This document shows positions 28,751-37,600 of a stretch of DNA of 64,000 nucleotides, piece after piece. The notes beneath the pieces are model-generated. The model saw nothing but the letters and a program-made list of their open reading frames with translations. It was not told where the DNA came from and did no database searches. The translations under genes and the position numbers were made by a program. The DNA comes from Methylobacterium frigidaeris. Its GTDB lineage: Bacteria; Pseudomonadota; Alphaproteobacteria; Rhizobiales; Beijerinckiaceae. The first letter of the stretch is position 1; every line of letters starts with the position of its first letter. Location of the stretch: positions 186,001 to 250,000 of the forward strand of contig NZ_BPQJ01000002.1 of NCBI RefSeq assembly GCF_022179185.1, in the 5' to 3' direction.

Positions 28751-29213
28751 TCCCGACGGCCTTCGAGGACCGCCGTCGGATCGCGAGGGTGCGCCACCGG
28801 CGATGCGACGTTCGATCGACGGACCGGTGCCTCGACATTCCGGGCCGCCGACTTCGCCGATCGTCAGGGCCTGGCTCGCATCTGGCGCCGGATCACCCCA
28901 GGGGCTGATCGAAGGCGATCCCGGCTGCGAAGGCGACCGGCGCCTCAGCGCCGGCGCCCGTTCGGGCTTGCCTGACACCATCGAACGCGTCCGTTCGAAG
29001 GTGCGGCGGTATTATCGAACGCGGCCGTGAGGTCGACATCTGGTGAGCAAGGTTAAGCGGCCCGCGCGCCGCCATCGTGCTGCCAGCGGGCGGCAGGGCC
29101 TTCCTGACGCGCCGGGACGAGGACGAGCGGGCCCGCTCCGCCGTCGAGACGTCTTTGGCGTGATCGAGCCGGCCTGATCGAGGCCCGGGCGGCGGACGGC
29201 GCGTCGCCCTCGT
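28751..29213. other. Convergent intergenic region
   Basis: 463 bases between ddl and opgH with no supportable gene. Contains the perfect 7-4-7 palindrome TCGAACG-CGTC-CGTTCGA at 28981-28998, with a further TCGAACG half-site about 30 bases downstream. Confidence 0.5.
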
Positions 29214-31001
29214 TCACACGGCCCCCGTCCCTCTGCCCAACCGCATGACCTCCCACGGCGGCGCGATCTCCTCCCGCGTCGCACAGAGGCCAGCCCTGAC
29301 CATCGCCTGCCCCACCCCCGGCGCCGCCGTGAGGACGCAGAGCGGGACCGCGAGCAGGCTGCCGAGGGTGAGTGGGAGGCTCCAGGCGAGGAGCGCCGGC
29401 GAGACGAGGGCGAGCGTCCCGCACACGACGACCCCGAACAGCGTGACGCCGCTCAAGGCGCGGGCAGCCTCGCCCCAGCGCACGCCCCGCGCGTCCCGAG
29501 CTTGCGCGGTCCACAGCCCGGCGCGGCCGGCGGCGAGCCCGATCATCACCACGGTGAGCCGCACCGACGAGGCGCCGAGCAGCAGGAACGAGGCCGCGAT
29601 CTCCGCCGCCATCCCGGCGAGGAACCGCAGTGCCCCGCCATGGGCCGCCCGCGCTGTCCCATCCGCCAGCACGGCGGCGTAGCCGGCGAGCTTCGGGGCG
29701 AGGGAGAGGAGGAGCCAGACGAGGTAGAGCGCCGCGGCGCCCGTCGCCGGGCCAGCTTGCGTCGCGGCGCGCCAGGGCAGGAGCAGGAGGGCGAGCGTCA
29801 GGGCCGGCGGGTTGAGGAACATCATCACCGCCCAGGCGAGCTGGAACCGGCTCATCGGCAGGAGTCCGGGCATCGCCGGCAGGCGCAGGTACTGCAGGTT
29901 GCCCCGGCACCAGCGGGCGTCGCGGGCGAGGTGGTCGAGGAGCGTCGGCGGGTTGTCCTCAAAGCTGCCCTCCTCGAGCGGCAGCACCCGGACCTCGTAG
30001 CCGGCCCGGCGCATCAGCACCGCCTCGACCTGGTCGTGCGACAGCACCGCCCCGCCGCCGCGCAACGGCGGCAGCCGGCAATGGTCGGCGAAGGGGGCGA
30101 TGCGCACCAGCGCGTTGTGGCCCCAGAACGGGCCGCATTCCGCCCCCCACCAGGCGGCGCCGAGCGTGTAGGGCAGCATGCCGTGGCGCATGCCGAACTG
30201 GAACAGCCGGGCGAAGGCGCTGTCCGCCGGCGCGCCGACCGCCAGGCTCTGCAGGATGCCGAGGCGCGGATGCGCCTGCATGATCCGCACGAGGCGCAGG
30301 ATCGCCGGCCCCGTCATCAGGCTGTCGGCGTCGAGGGGCAGCATCAGGTCGGCGTCGCTGCGGGCGCAGAAATCCTGCAGGTTGCCGGCCTTGTAACCGG
30401 CATTGTCGCGGCGCCGGCGATACTGGATCCGGTCGGCCTCCGTGTCGGGCAGCCCGGCGCGCCATGCCGCGACCCACGCCTCCTCGGCCCGGATCACGCT
30501 CACGTCGTCGCTGTCGCTCAGCACGTGGTAGCGGAAGGCGCCACCGTGGCCGGTGCGCTCCAGGCTCTCGCGCACCAGGGCGAGGCGCGACAGGGCCCGG
30601 GCCGGATCCTCGTTGCGCAGGGTCATCACCACGGCGGTGGTGAGATGCGGCGGGGCCTCCCCCTCCCCCGCTGCGGCATGCGGCGCGGCTGCCATGAGCC
30701 CGACGCGGCCGGCCCGCAGCAGCAGGAAGCCGATCGCGGCGTTCCAGAACCCCAGGACCGTCCAGGGCAGGGTGGCGAGGCCGCAGGCGAGGAGCGCGAG
30801 GTCGAGCCCGTCGATTCCATCCTCCGCCAGCACCACCCACAGGCCCGCCGCGAGGCCCAAGATGGTGGCGAGGGTGAGCCCGAGCACCAGCCACCGGCGG
30901 CGACGCACGATGACGCAGGCTTGCAGGCCCGTCGGCGTCGTGAGAGGAGCGCGGGCGGCCCCTTCCGCGAGGGTGACCACCGAGGAGTCGGTTTGCGGCA
31001 T
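29214..31001 (-). CDS. opgH: Glucans biosynthesis glucosyltransferase OpgH/MdoH
   Basis: 595-residue polytopic inner-membrane GT2 enzyme, shorter than the ~850-residue enterobacterial MdoH but typical in length for Rhizobiales versions. TM pair near residues 35-100; catalytic domain with VVMTLRNEDP, DADLMLPLDADS (DxD) and the processive-transferase RWCRGNLQYL motif; four or more C-terminal TM segments. It polymerises UDP-glucose into the osmoregulated periplasmic glucan backbone. No opgG neighbour is visible. The start at MPQTDSSVV lies only 33 bases from the divergent dehydrogenase gene, a very compact shared promoter space. Confidence 0.93.
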   Translation of the reverse strand: MPQTDSSVVTLAEGAARAPLTTPTGLQACVIVRRRRWLVLGLTLATILGLAAGLWVVLAEDGIDGLDLALLACGLATLPWTVLGFWNAAIGFLLLRAGRVGLMAAAPHAAAGEGEAPPHLTTAVVMTLRNEDPARALSRLALVRESLERTGHGGAFRYHVLSDSDDVSVIRAEEAWVAAWRAGLPDTEADRIQYRRRRDNAGYKAGNLQDFCARSDADLMLPLDADSLMTGPAILRLVRIMQAHPRLGILQSLAVGAPADSAFARLFQFGMRHGMLPYTLGAAWWGAECGPFWGHNALVRIAPFADHCRLPPLRGGGAVLSHDQVEAVLMRRAGYEVRVLPLEEGSFEDNPPTLLDHLARDARWCRGNLQYLRLPAMPGLLPMSRFQLAWAVMMFLNPPALTLALLLLPWRAATQAGPATGAAALYLVWLLLSLAPKLAGYAAVLADGTARAAHGGALRFLAGMAAEIAASFLLLGASSVRLTVVMIGLAAGRAGLWTAQARDARGVRWGEAARALSGVTLFGVVVCGTLALVSPALLAWSLPLTLGSLLAVPLCVLTAAPGVGQAMVRAGLCATREEIAPPWEVMRLGRGTGAV

Positions 31002-31034
31002 CGTCAGGCATCCGGGAGCGGCACGGCGGACGCC

Positions 31035-32015
31035 GTGCGGGCGCTCTGGTATAGCGCAGCCGGCCAAGCGGAGCTGCGGCAAGAGCGCCTGCCCATACCG
31101 GGCCCGGACGAGGTGCGGGCGCGCACCCTGTGGACGGGCTTGAGCCGGGGCACCGAGCGGCTGGTCTTCGAGGGCCGCGTGCCCGAGGCGGTCGCCGGGC
31201 GGATGCGGGCGCCGGCGCAAGGCGGCGACTTCTCCTTTCCTGTCAAGTACGGCTACTGCGCGGTGGCGGAGACGGAGGACGGCGAGCGGGTCTTCGCGCT
31301 CCAGCCCCATCAGGAGGCGTTCGTCGCGCCCCGGGCGGCGCTCTGCCCCCTGCCGGAGGGCCTGCCGCCGCGCCGGGCGGTGCTCGCCGCCAACATGGAG
31401 ACGGCGCTCAACGCCCTGTGGGATTCGGGCGCCGGGCCGGGGGACCAGATCGCGGTGGTCGGCGGCGGCGTGGTCGGGCTCCTCGTCGCCCATCTCTGCG
31501 CCGGCCTTCCGGGGACCGAGATCTGCCTGATCGACCGCGATCCCGCCCGGGCCGAGACGGCGCGGGCGCTCGGGCTCGCCTTCGCGTTGCCGGAGGCGGC
31601 GAAGCTCGAGGCCGACATCGTCTTCCATGCCAGCGCCAGCGAGGCCGGGCTGGCGCTCGCGCTGTCGCTCGCCGGGGAGGAGGCGACCATCGTGGAGCTG
31701 AGCTGGTACGGCGAAACCGCGATCGCCGCTCCGCTCGGCCTCGCCTTCCACGCGCGGCGCCTGCGCCTCGTCGCCAGCCAGGTCGGGGCGGTGGCGGCCT
31801 CGCGCCGCCCGCGCTGGAGCCACCGGCGCCGCCTGCTCAAAGCGCTCGACCTGCTGCGCGACGATCGCCTCGACGCCCTCCTCACCGAAGAGATCGCCTT
31901 CGCGGACCTGCCCGCGGCTCTGCCGCGCCTGCTGAGCCCCGGCGCGCCGGGCCTGTGCACCGTGATCCGCTACGAGGGCAGCGCCCGATCGCGCTGCAAT
32001 CGGGCGCTGCCCTAG
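31035..32015 (+). CDS. Medium-chain dehydrogenase-like protein, first gene of the pterin-like operon
   Basis: 326 residues from a GTG (VRALWYSAAG). MDR fold: TGLSRGTERLVFEG in the N-terminal catalytic domain resembles BchC-like and other zinc-poor MDR proteins, and the Rossmann motif is VVGGGVVGLLVAH. The usual catalytic zinc Cys/His set is not evident and the structural zinc Cys lobe is absent, so a zinc-dependent alcohol dehydrogenase reaction is doubtful. A terminator hairpin overlaps its last codons, yet the PTPS-like gene begins only 74 bases downstream. Confidence 0.82.
   Translation: MRALWYSAAGQAELRQERLPIPGPDEVRARTLWTGLSRGTERLVFEGRVPEAVAGRMRAPAQGGDFSFPVKYGYCAVAETEDGERVFALQPHQEAFVAPRAALCPLPEGLPPRRAVLAANMETALNALWDSGAGPGDQIAVVGGGVVGLLVAHLCAGLPGTEICLIDRDPARAETARALGLAFALPEAAKLEADIVFHASASEAGLALALSLAGEEATIVELSWYGETAIAAPLGLAFHARRLRLVASQVGAVAASRRPRWSHRRRLLKALDLLRDDRLDALLTEEIAFADLPAALPRLLSPGAPGLCTVIRYEGSARSRCNRALP
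31976..32012 (+). terminator. Intrinsic terminator embedded in the 3' end of a coding region
   Basis: Perfect 14-bp stem GGGCAGCGCCCGAT / ATCGGGCGCTGCCC with a 9-base loop, ending just before the TAG stop at 32013-32015 and followed by the T-rich GGTCTTTGGTTTT. The last dozen codons of the dehydrogenase form the hairpin. Shares its core (GCCCGAT-CGCG...-ATCGGGC) with the terminator at 34560. Confidence 0.75.
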
Positions 32016-32040
32016 GTCTTTGGTTTTGCCGCATTGTCAT

Positions 32041-32065
32041 CGACGAAGCGGTATCCGTTTCGTCG
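32041..32065. promoter_or_regulatory. 25-bp near-perfect palindrome upstream of PTPS-like gene
   Basis: Arms CGACGAA.CGG and CCG.TTCGTCG around a 3-base centre, with one mismatch pair per arm. It lies after the preceding terminator and 24-48 bases before the PTPS-like start, so it is a good operator candidate for the three-gene unit that follows. Confidence 0.5.
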
Positions 32066-32088
32066 GACGATGCTCTTGAGGAGCCCGC

Positions 32089-32490
32089 ATGTACGCCATC
32101 GAGGTCCGCGACCACGTGATGATCGCCCACAGCTTCCGGGGGGAGCTGTTCGGGCCGGCGCAAGGCCTGCACGGGGCGACCTTCGTGGTCGACGTGGCGT
32201 TCTTCCGCGAGAGCCTGACCCCGGACGGGGTGGTGGTCGATATCGGCCGGGCGAGCGAGGCGCTGAAGACGATCCTGGCGCCGCTCAACTACCGCAACCT
32301 CGACGACCTGCCGGACTTTTCGGGCAAGAACACCACCACCGAGTTCCTGTGCGGGCACATCCACGCGGCGATGGCCGCCGCCACGCGGGCCGGTGCGCTC
32401 GGCCCCGGCGGCGAGGGGGTGAGCCGCCTCCGCGTCACCCTGCACGAATCCCACCTGGCGCGCGCCTGGTTCGAGGCGCCGCTCGCCTGA
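32089..32490 (+). CDS. Degenerate 6-pyruvoyl-tetrahydropterin synthase/QueD-like protein
   Basis: 133 residues with the T-fold layout of PTPS/QueD: IAHSF matches the first zinc His, LHGATF the HGH segment, VVVDIGRASEAL the D-F-L helix, NTTTEFL the NPTSE segment and LHES the conserved Glu. Key residues are missing: the nucleophilic Cys four positions before HGH, the second zinc His (HGA here) and the catalytic Asp-His pair (LNYRNLDD where LDHHYLND is usual). Canonical lyase chemistry is therefore unlikely; a changed reaction or a binding role is inferred. GAGGAG precedes the ATG. The TGA overlaps the next ATG by one base. Confidence 0.83.
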   Translation: MYAIEVRDHVMIAHSFRGELFGPAQGLHGATFVVDVAFFRESLTPDGVVVDIGRASEALKTILAPLNYRNLDDLPDFSGKNTTTEFLCGHIHAAMAAATRAGALGPGGEGVSRLRVTLHESHLARAWFEAPLA

Positions 32491-33533
32491 TGCGCCTCGT
32501 CCTCGCCGTTCCGGGCGACCTGTCGGCGCCGACCGGGGGCTACGCCTATGCCCGCCAGCTCCTGGCACACCTGCCGGCGCAGGGGGTGGCCGTCACGCAT
32601 CTCCCCCTGCCGGGTGGGTTCCCGGATCCTGCGCCCGACGACCTCGCCCGCACCGCCGGCCTCCTGGCGGCGGTGCCGGCGGAGGCGGCTCTCCTCATCG
32701 ACGGCCTCGCCTACGGGGCGCTGCCGCCCGCGGTGATCGGCGCCGCCGGGTGCCCGGTGGCGGCTCTCGTGCACCACCCCCTCGGCTACGAGACCGGCCT
32801 GTCGCCGGAGCGGACGGCGGTGCTGGTCGCGGGCGAGCGCGCGGCGCTGGCGCTGGCCTCCCGCGTCGTCGCGACGAGCCGCTACACCGCGCGGCTGCTC
32901 GCGGCCGAGTTCGGCGTGGCGCCCGCGCGGATCGCGATCGCCGAGCCGGGCACGCCGCCCGCCGCCCGGGTGACGCCGCGGCCGGGCCCGCACGCGAGGC
33001 TTCTCGCCGTCGGCACCGTGACGCCGCGCAAGGGATACGCGATCCTGGTGCGGGCGCTGGCGATGCTCGCCGACCTCGACTGGTCGCTGACGGTCGCGGG
33101 CAGCCTCGATCGGGCGCCGGACTGCGCCGCCTCCTTGCGCGACCTGATCGCCGCATCGGCTCTCGAGAGCCGGATCACGCTGGCGGGCCCGGTGACGCCG
33201 GACGCCCTCGACCGACTCTATGCCGGAGCCGACGTCGCGGTCTCGGCCTCGCTGTTCGAGGGATACGGCATGGCGCTCACGGAAGCCCTGGCGAGGGGCC
33301 TGCCGCTCGTCGCCACCCTGGGGGGCGCCGCCGCCGAGACCGTACCGCCGGGAACGGGCATCGCCGTGCCGCCCGGCAACGCGCCTGCCCTCGCCGCCGG
33401 CTTACGCGCGCTGATCGCCGATCCGGCCCGCCGGGCCGAGGCCGCCGCCGCGTCCTGGGCCGCCGGGCAGCGCCTACCGGACTGGCCCGACACCGCCGCG
33501 GCGGTCGCCGCCGCCCTGAGGACGCCCTCGTGA
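32490..33533 (+). CDS. Glycosyltransferase family 4 protein
   Basis: 347 residues, GT-B fold. The N-terminal acceptor domain opens GDLSAPTGGYAYARQLL; the C-terminal nucleotide-sugar domain has VGTVTPRKGYAILVRAL and the EX7E-type segment LFEGYGMALTEALARGLP. Start overlaps the stop of the PTPS-like gene (TGATG), so the two proteins are made together, implying the sugar acceptor is the product or ligand of that protein. No membrane segment. Confidence 0.9.
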   Translation: MRLVLAVPGDLSAPTGGYAYARQLLAHLPAQGVAVTHLPLPGGFPDPAPDDLARTAGLLAAVPAEAALLIDGLAYGALPPAVIGAAGCPVAALVHHPLGYETGLSPERTAVLVAGERAALALASRVVATSRYTARLLAAEFGVAPARIAIAEPGTPPAARVTPRPGPHARLLAVGTVTPRKGYAILVRALAMLADLDWSLTVAGSLDRAPDCAASLRDLIAASALESRITLAGPVTPDALDRLYAGADVAVSASLFEGYGMALTEALARGLPLVATLGGAAAETVPPGTGIAVPPGNAPALAAGLRALIADPARRAEAAAASWAAGQRLPDWPDTAAAVAAALRTPS

Positions 33534-33540
33534 GGACAGC

Positions 33541-34398
33541 ATGAGCGGCTTCAGCCCCGACTGGCTCGCCCTGCGCGAGCCCGCCGACCACGCTGCCCGC
33601 GACGCGGGCCTCGTCTCCACCCTCGCGCGCGCGCTGCCGCCGCGGATGCGGGCGGTCGATCTCGGCTGCGGCACCGGCTCGAACCTGCGGGCACTGGCGC
33701 CCCATCTGGGTCCCCGGCAGGACTGGGTGCTCGCCGACCACGATCCCGCGCTGCTTGCCGCCGCGAAGACCCGCCTCGCGGCCTGGGCGGAGCGGGCGGA
33801 GGACGCCGAGGACGGCCTGATCCTGCATCGCGGCGGGGTGCGGATCACCGTGCGGCTCCGCGCCCTCGACCTCGCGGCCGATCCGGCGGCAGCCCTGGCG
33901 GAGAGACCGGACCTCGTGACCGCGGCGGCCCTGTTCGACCTCGCCTCGGAGGCCTGGATCGCCACCGTCGCGCGGGCGGTCGCAGGCGCGGGCGCTGTCT
34001 TCTACACCGCCCTCACCTATGACGGGCAGGAGAACTGGACGCCGCCCCACCCGGCCGACGCCGCGGTCCACGCCGCCTTCCTGGCCCATCAGGCCGGCGA
34101 CAAGGGGTTCGGGCCCGCCGCCGGCCCGGGCGCGACCGAGGCGCTGACGCAGGCCTTCCGGGGCCACGGCTACGCGGTCGAGACCGCAGCCAGCCCCTGG
34201 CGCCTCGGAGCGGACGCGGCGGCGCTGCTGCGCCCGCTCGCCGAGGGAACGGCGCGGGCGGCGCAGGAGACCGGGCGCGTCGCGGCGGCGGAGGCGGCAG
34301 CCTGGATGGCGATGCGGCAGGCGCCCGGGACCGAAGCGGTGATCGGGCATCGCGATCTGCTGGCGGTGCCGGTCCGGGGTGAGACGGCGCCGGCCTGA
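33541..34398 (+). CDS. Class I SAM-dependent methyltransferase
   Basis: 285 residues. Motif I VDLGCGTGSNLRAL binds S-adenosylmethionine; DHDPALLAAA gives the acidic residue after strand 2, and LVTAAALFDLAS the catalytic-face strand 4. Begins 7 bases after the glycosyltransferase, third gene of the coupled unit. Likely methylates the small molecule built by the two preceding proteins; the acceptor is unknown. Confidence 0.88.
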   Translation: MSGFSPDWLALREPADHAARDAGLVSTLARALPPRMRAVDLGCGTGSNLRALAPHLGPRQDWVLADHDPALLAAAKTRLAAWAERAEDAEDGLILHRGGVRITVRLRALDLAADPAAALAERPDLVTAAALFDLASEAWIATVARAVAGAGAVFYTALTYDGQENWTPPHPADAAVHAAFLAHQAGDKGFGPAAGPGATEALTQAFRGHGYAVETAASPWRLGADAAALLRPLAEGTARAAQETGRVAAAEAAAWMAMRQAPGTEAVIGHRDLLAVPVRGETAPA

Positions 34399-34559
34399 CC
34401 GCGCCGGGGACAGTGCCGCGATCCGCGACGGCCTCAGGCCCGGACGCGGCCGGCGGGCTTTCAGGCCGTCCGGCGGATCGGGGCCTCGGAGGGGGACATC
34501 GCCGCAGCGTCGGGCCGCAAGCATCGCGACCGCCATCTTGTGGGAAGGATGGATGAACG

Positions 34560-34604
34560 ACGAGGGCGACGCCCGATCGCGATGAGATCGGGCGTCGCCC
34601 TCGT
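34560..34604. terminator. Bidirectional hairpin terminator
   Basis: 18-bp perfect stem (ACGAGGGCGACGCCCGAT with its complement) and a 9-base loop starting CGCG, between the convergent methyltransferase and large glycosyltransferase genes. The inner stem and loop start match the hairpin at 31976-32012. Confidence 0.75.
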
Positions 34605-34660
34605 GCAAGAGAGAGACGGCCCGTGCGCGCGATGCCGCACGGGCCTGCTCAGGTCGTTGG

Positions 34661-37600
34661 TTACGGCGTGTAGAGATTGACCGACTCGAATGCCTTTCTC
34701 ATGGTCGTGAGACCCGACTTGAACGAGTAGCTGCTCTCGATCAGCTCACGCCCGCGCCTGGAGATGTTCGACCACAGCTCGGCATCCTCGTATAACCGCA
34801 TGACGCACTCGACCCAGTCGGCCGGAGTTTCCGCGATCAGGCAATCGTAGCCGTGCCGCAGGCCGATCCCCTCCGCGGCGACCGGCGACAGGACGCACGG
34901 CGTGCCGTGCGCGAGGGCCGCGAGCACCTTTCCCTTGATCCCGGCCCCGCTGATGAGCGGGGCGACGAACACGCGGCAGCTGTCGAAGACCGTATCCACG
35001 GTCTCGACGTAGCCACGCACGATCACGTCGTCGGACGCCAGCTGGATGACGTCCTTGCTCGGATTGCTTCCGTAGATGTTGAACTTGATCGGCGACTTCT
35101 GGCGCAGGAGCGGCATCACGGCCCGCACGAAGAACCCGACGGCCTCTCCGTTCGGGTGATGATTGAAGCCGCCCAGGAACGCGATGTCGGACCGCGCCTC
35201 GAAGGGCGGCACGTTGTCCGAGGTCTTCTCGACCCAGGGAACATGCATCACGCGCGTCGAATCGAGATTGTGGCTCATGATGACCGCGTGCTCGACGGAA
35301 TTGTAGCTCAGGACCAGGTCGACATCCCGCATGACCGCGAGTTCTTCGCCCCTGACGGTCAGGGCTTTGTCGATCAGAGCCCCATCGTTGCGGGTGATCG
35401 CGGTGCGCAGCTCACGCAGGAAATGCAGATCCGCGTTGTTCATGATCAACTTGGCCTGCGGTGCGTATCGCCGTGCCGCCGGGATGCAATCACGGGCCAC
35501 GTAGTACCGCGTCATGTAGACGACGTCGAAGTCTTTGCCATGCTTCTCGAACACTTCTTCGATCGACTGATAGAAAGGTGCGTGATAGACCTCGACGCCG
35601 ATGCGCTGCAGATACTCCGTGTGCTTTCCAAGATGCGCGAGGTTCTGCGAGAGGAAGGAAACCTTGTAGCCCAACGCCTGAACCAGGCGCATTTCCTGAA
35701 CGGCGGCGTAGCTGCCCGCGTCGGTATCGACTTTCGGCGCCTGATAATCGACGAACAAGGCGCGGCCGTGAATACCCCGGTCCTTCTCGAGGTCCGGGCT
35801 CACGCCCTCGCGCCCGTGCCGGCGATAGGCATCGATCCACTTTCTCTTGAATTTCGGCCGGTTGATCTCCTGATGCCGCTTGGCTCCGCCGCCCGACACG
35901 TCGGTGCCGCTCGTGACGCCCTCGAAATGGTAGACGACGGACGAGGCGACGTAGTAAGTCTTGAAGCCGTGCGCCCTGACCTTGAACGCGAGGTCCGTGT
36001 CTTCGAAGTAGGCCGGCATGAACTCGGTGCTGAAGCCGCCGATCTCGTCCCAGACCAGCTTGGGCAGCATGATGGCGGCGCCGGACAGGTAGTCGGCTTC
36101 GCGGCTATAGGCGAAGCGCGGCTCGTGCGGGTTCTGGCTTCGCCCGTAATTCCACGGATTGCCGGACCCCCACACGATGCCGCCGGCTTCCTGGAGCGTG
36201 CCGTCCGGATAGACGAGCTTCGATCCCGCCAAGCCGACCTTGTCGAAGATCGTGAAGCTGTCCAGCAATTCGTCGAGCCAGCCGATCGTCGGCTCGGTAT
36301 CGTTGTTGAGGAAGACGACGTACTCGCCCTCGGCTGATTCGGCCCCCTTGTTGCAGGCGCCGATGAAGCCCAAGCCTGCCTCGTTCCTGATGATCTTGAT
36401 CCCGTCGACGTACGACGAGAGCTGCTTTGTCTTGTCTGTGGATCCGTCATCGACAACGATGACCTCGTATGGCGCCTTGTTGTAGGCGACCAGCAGCGCA
36501 CAGAGACAGAAGTATGTAACTTCAAACTTGTTATGAACCGGAATGATGACCGAAACCTTCGGTTTTCCGTTCTGGTGAAACGTCAGCGGCCGGAAGTTCT
36601 TGTTGAACTTGAAGCCGAGAACCAGGACCTGATGGGCATGGAACAGCTGCGCCTGCAGCGCGTCGCTGATGCCATTTTCGAGATGCGCCTGGAGCGCGCG
36701 ATAGCGATCGGCCGCCGCGGGGGCGAGATAGCTGGGCGGGAACGGAGCGGAGTGCTCCTGCAGGATGTACCAGGGTGTCGTCACGTAGGGGACGATGAAG
36801 TAGTCACGAGCCAGGATGGTAATACCGGTCGCGTCCCTCACGTCGAAGAGGTGCGCGCCGCCATCCAGCAGGCTGTCGGGTAGCTTGACCGTCGTATGGT
36901 GATGGCTGTGGTGATAGCCGGACGCGATCGGCTGGTTATCACAATACAAAACATAGTCCATCGACGTATTGATTTTTATTGTTATGAAACGTCCATGCTC
37001 GAATCTGAGCTCTGACTCTGAATATTTGAAAATGGAGTTGGAGTCATAAATGAGAATGCGGTCGAATTCGTCGGACTTGTTGACGAGGTGGATCTCGGGT
37101 CGATGCGCATTGATGCTCTCCACATCAATGTCAGCGCTGTACATCGAGTAGCTGGAAATACCCGAAAGAATCGACAACAAAAGACGAGTCCATCCGTCGC
37201 TCGCCGTCTTGTTGGTCTCCCCCTTTTTCGTCCAAGCGATTTTCAAGCTAACAGAATTGAAGAAGATGAAAAAGTTCATATCGCGTATCGCGTTATATGA
37301 ACGGACGAAGCAAATGTCGATCTGAAGATACTTCGCACCGTTGGGCGCCGTGCAATAGGTATCGACCTGCTTCCAATCTTCCAGCTGGCCCCCTGCCTTG
37401 TGTTCCGTGAGAAGCTCTTCACAGCCGTCGATCGGCTTCTTCTCCTCGTCCAGGAAGGTCAGCTTGACGCGGCCCAGCGCGCGATGGGTCGCGAAGAGCC
37501 CGCGAAGCTGATAGGTGGCACCGGCGACCGCCGGAAGATCCGTACCGAAGTCTCTGTCGAAGTAAGTCAGGCAGGCGGACGCGGATGCCCCCGAACCGGT

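Noticed and set aside
32089..32490. Functional QueD/6-carboxytetrahydropterin synthase
   Set aside because: Catalytic Cys, Asp/His and one zinc His are missing, so the standard name would mislead.
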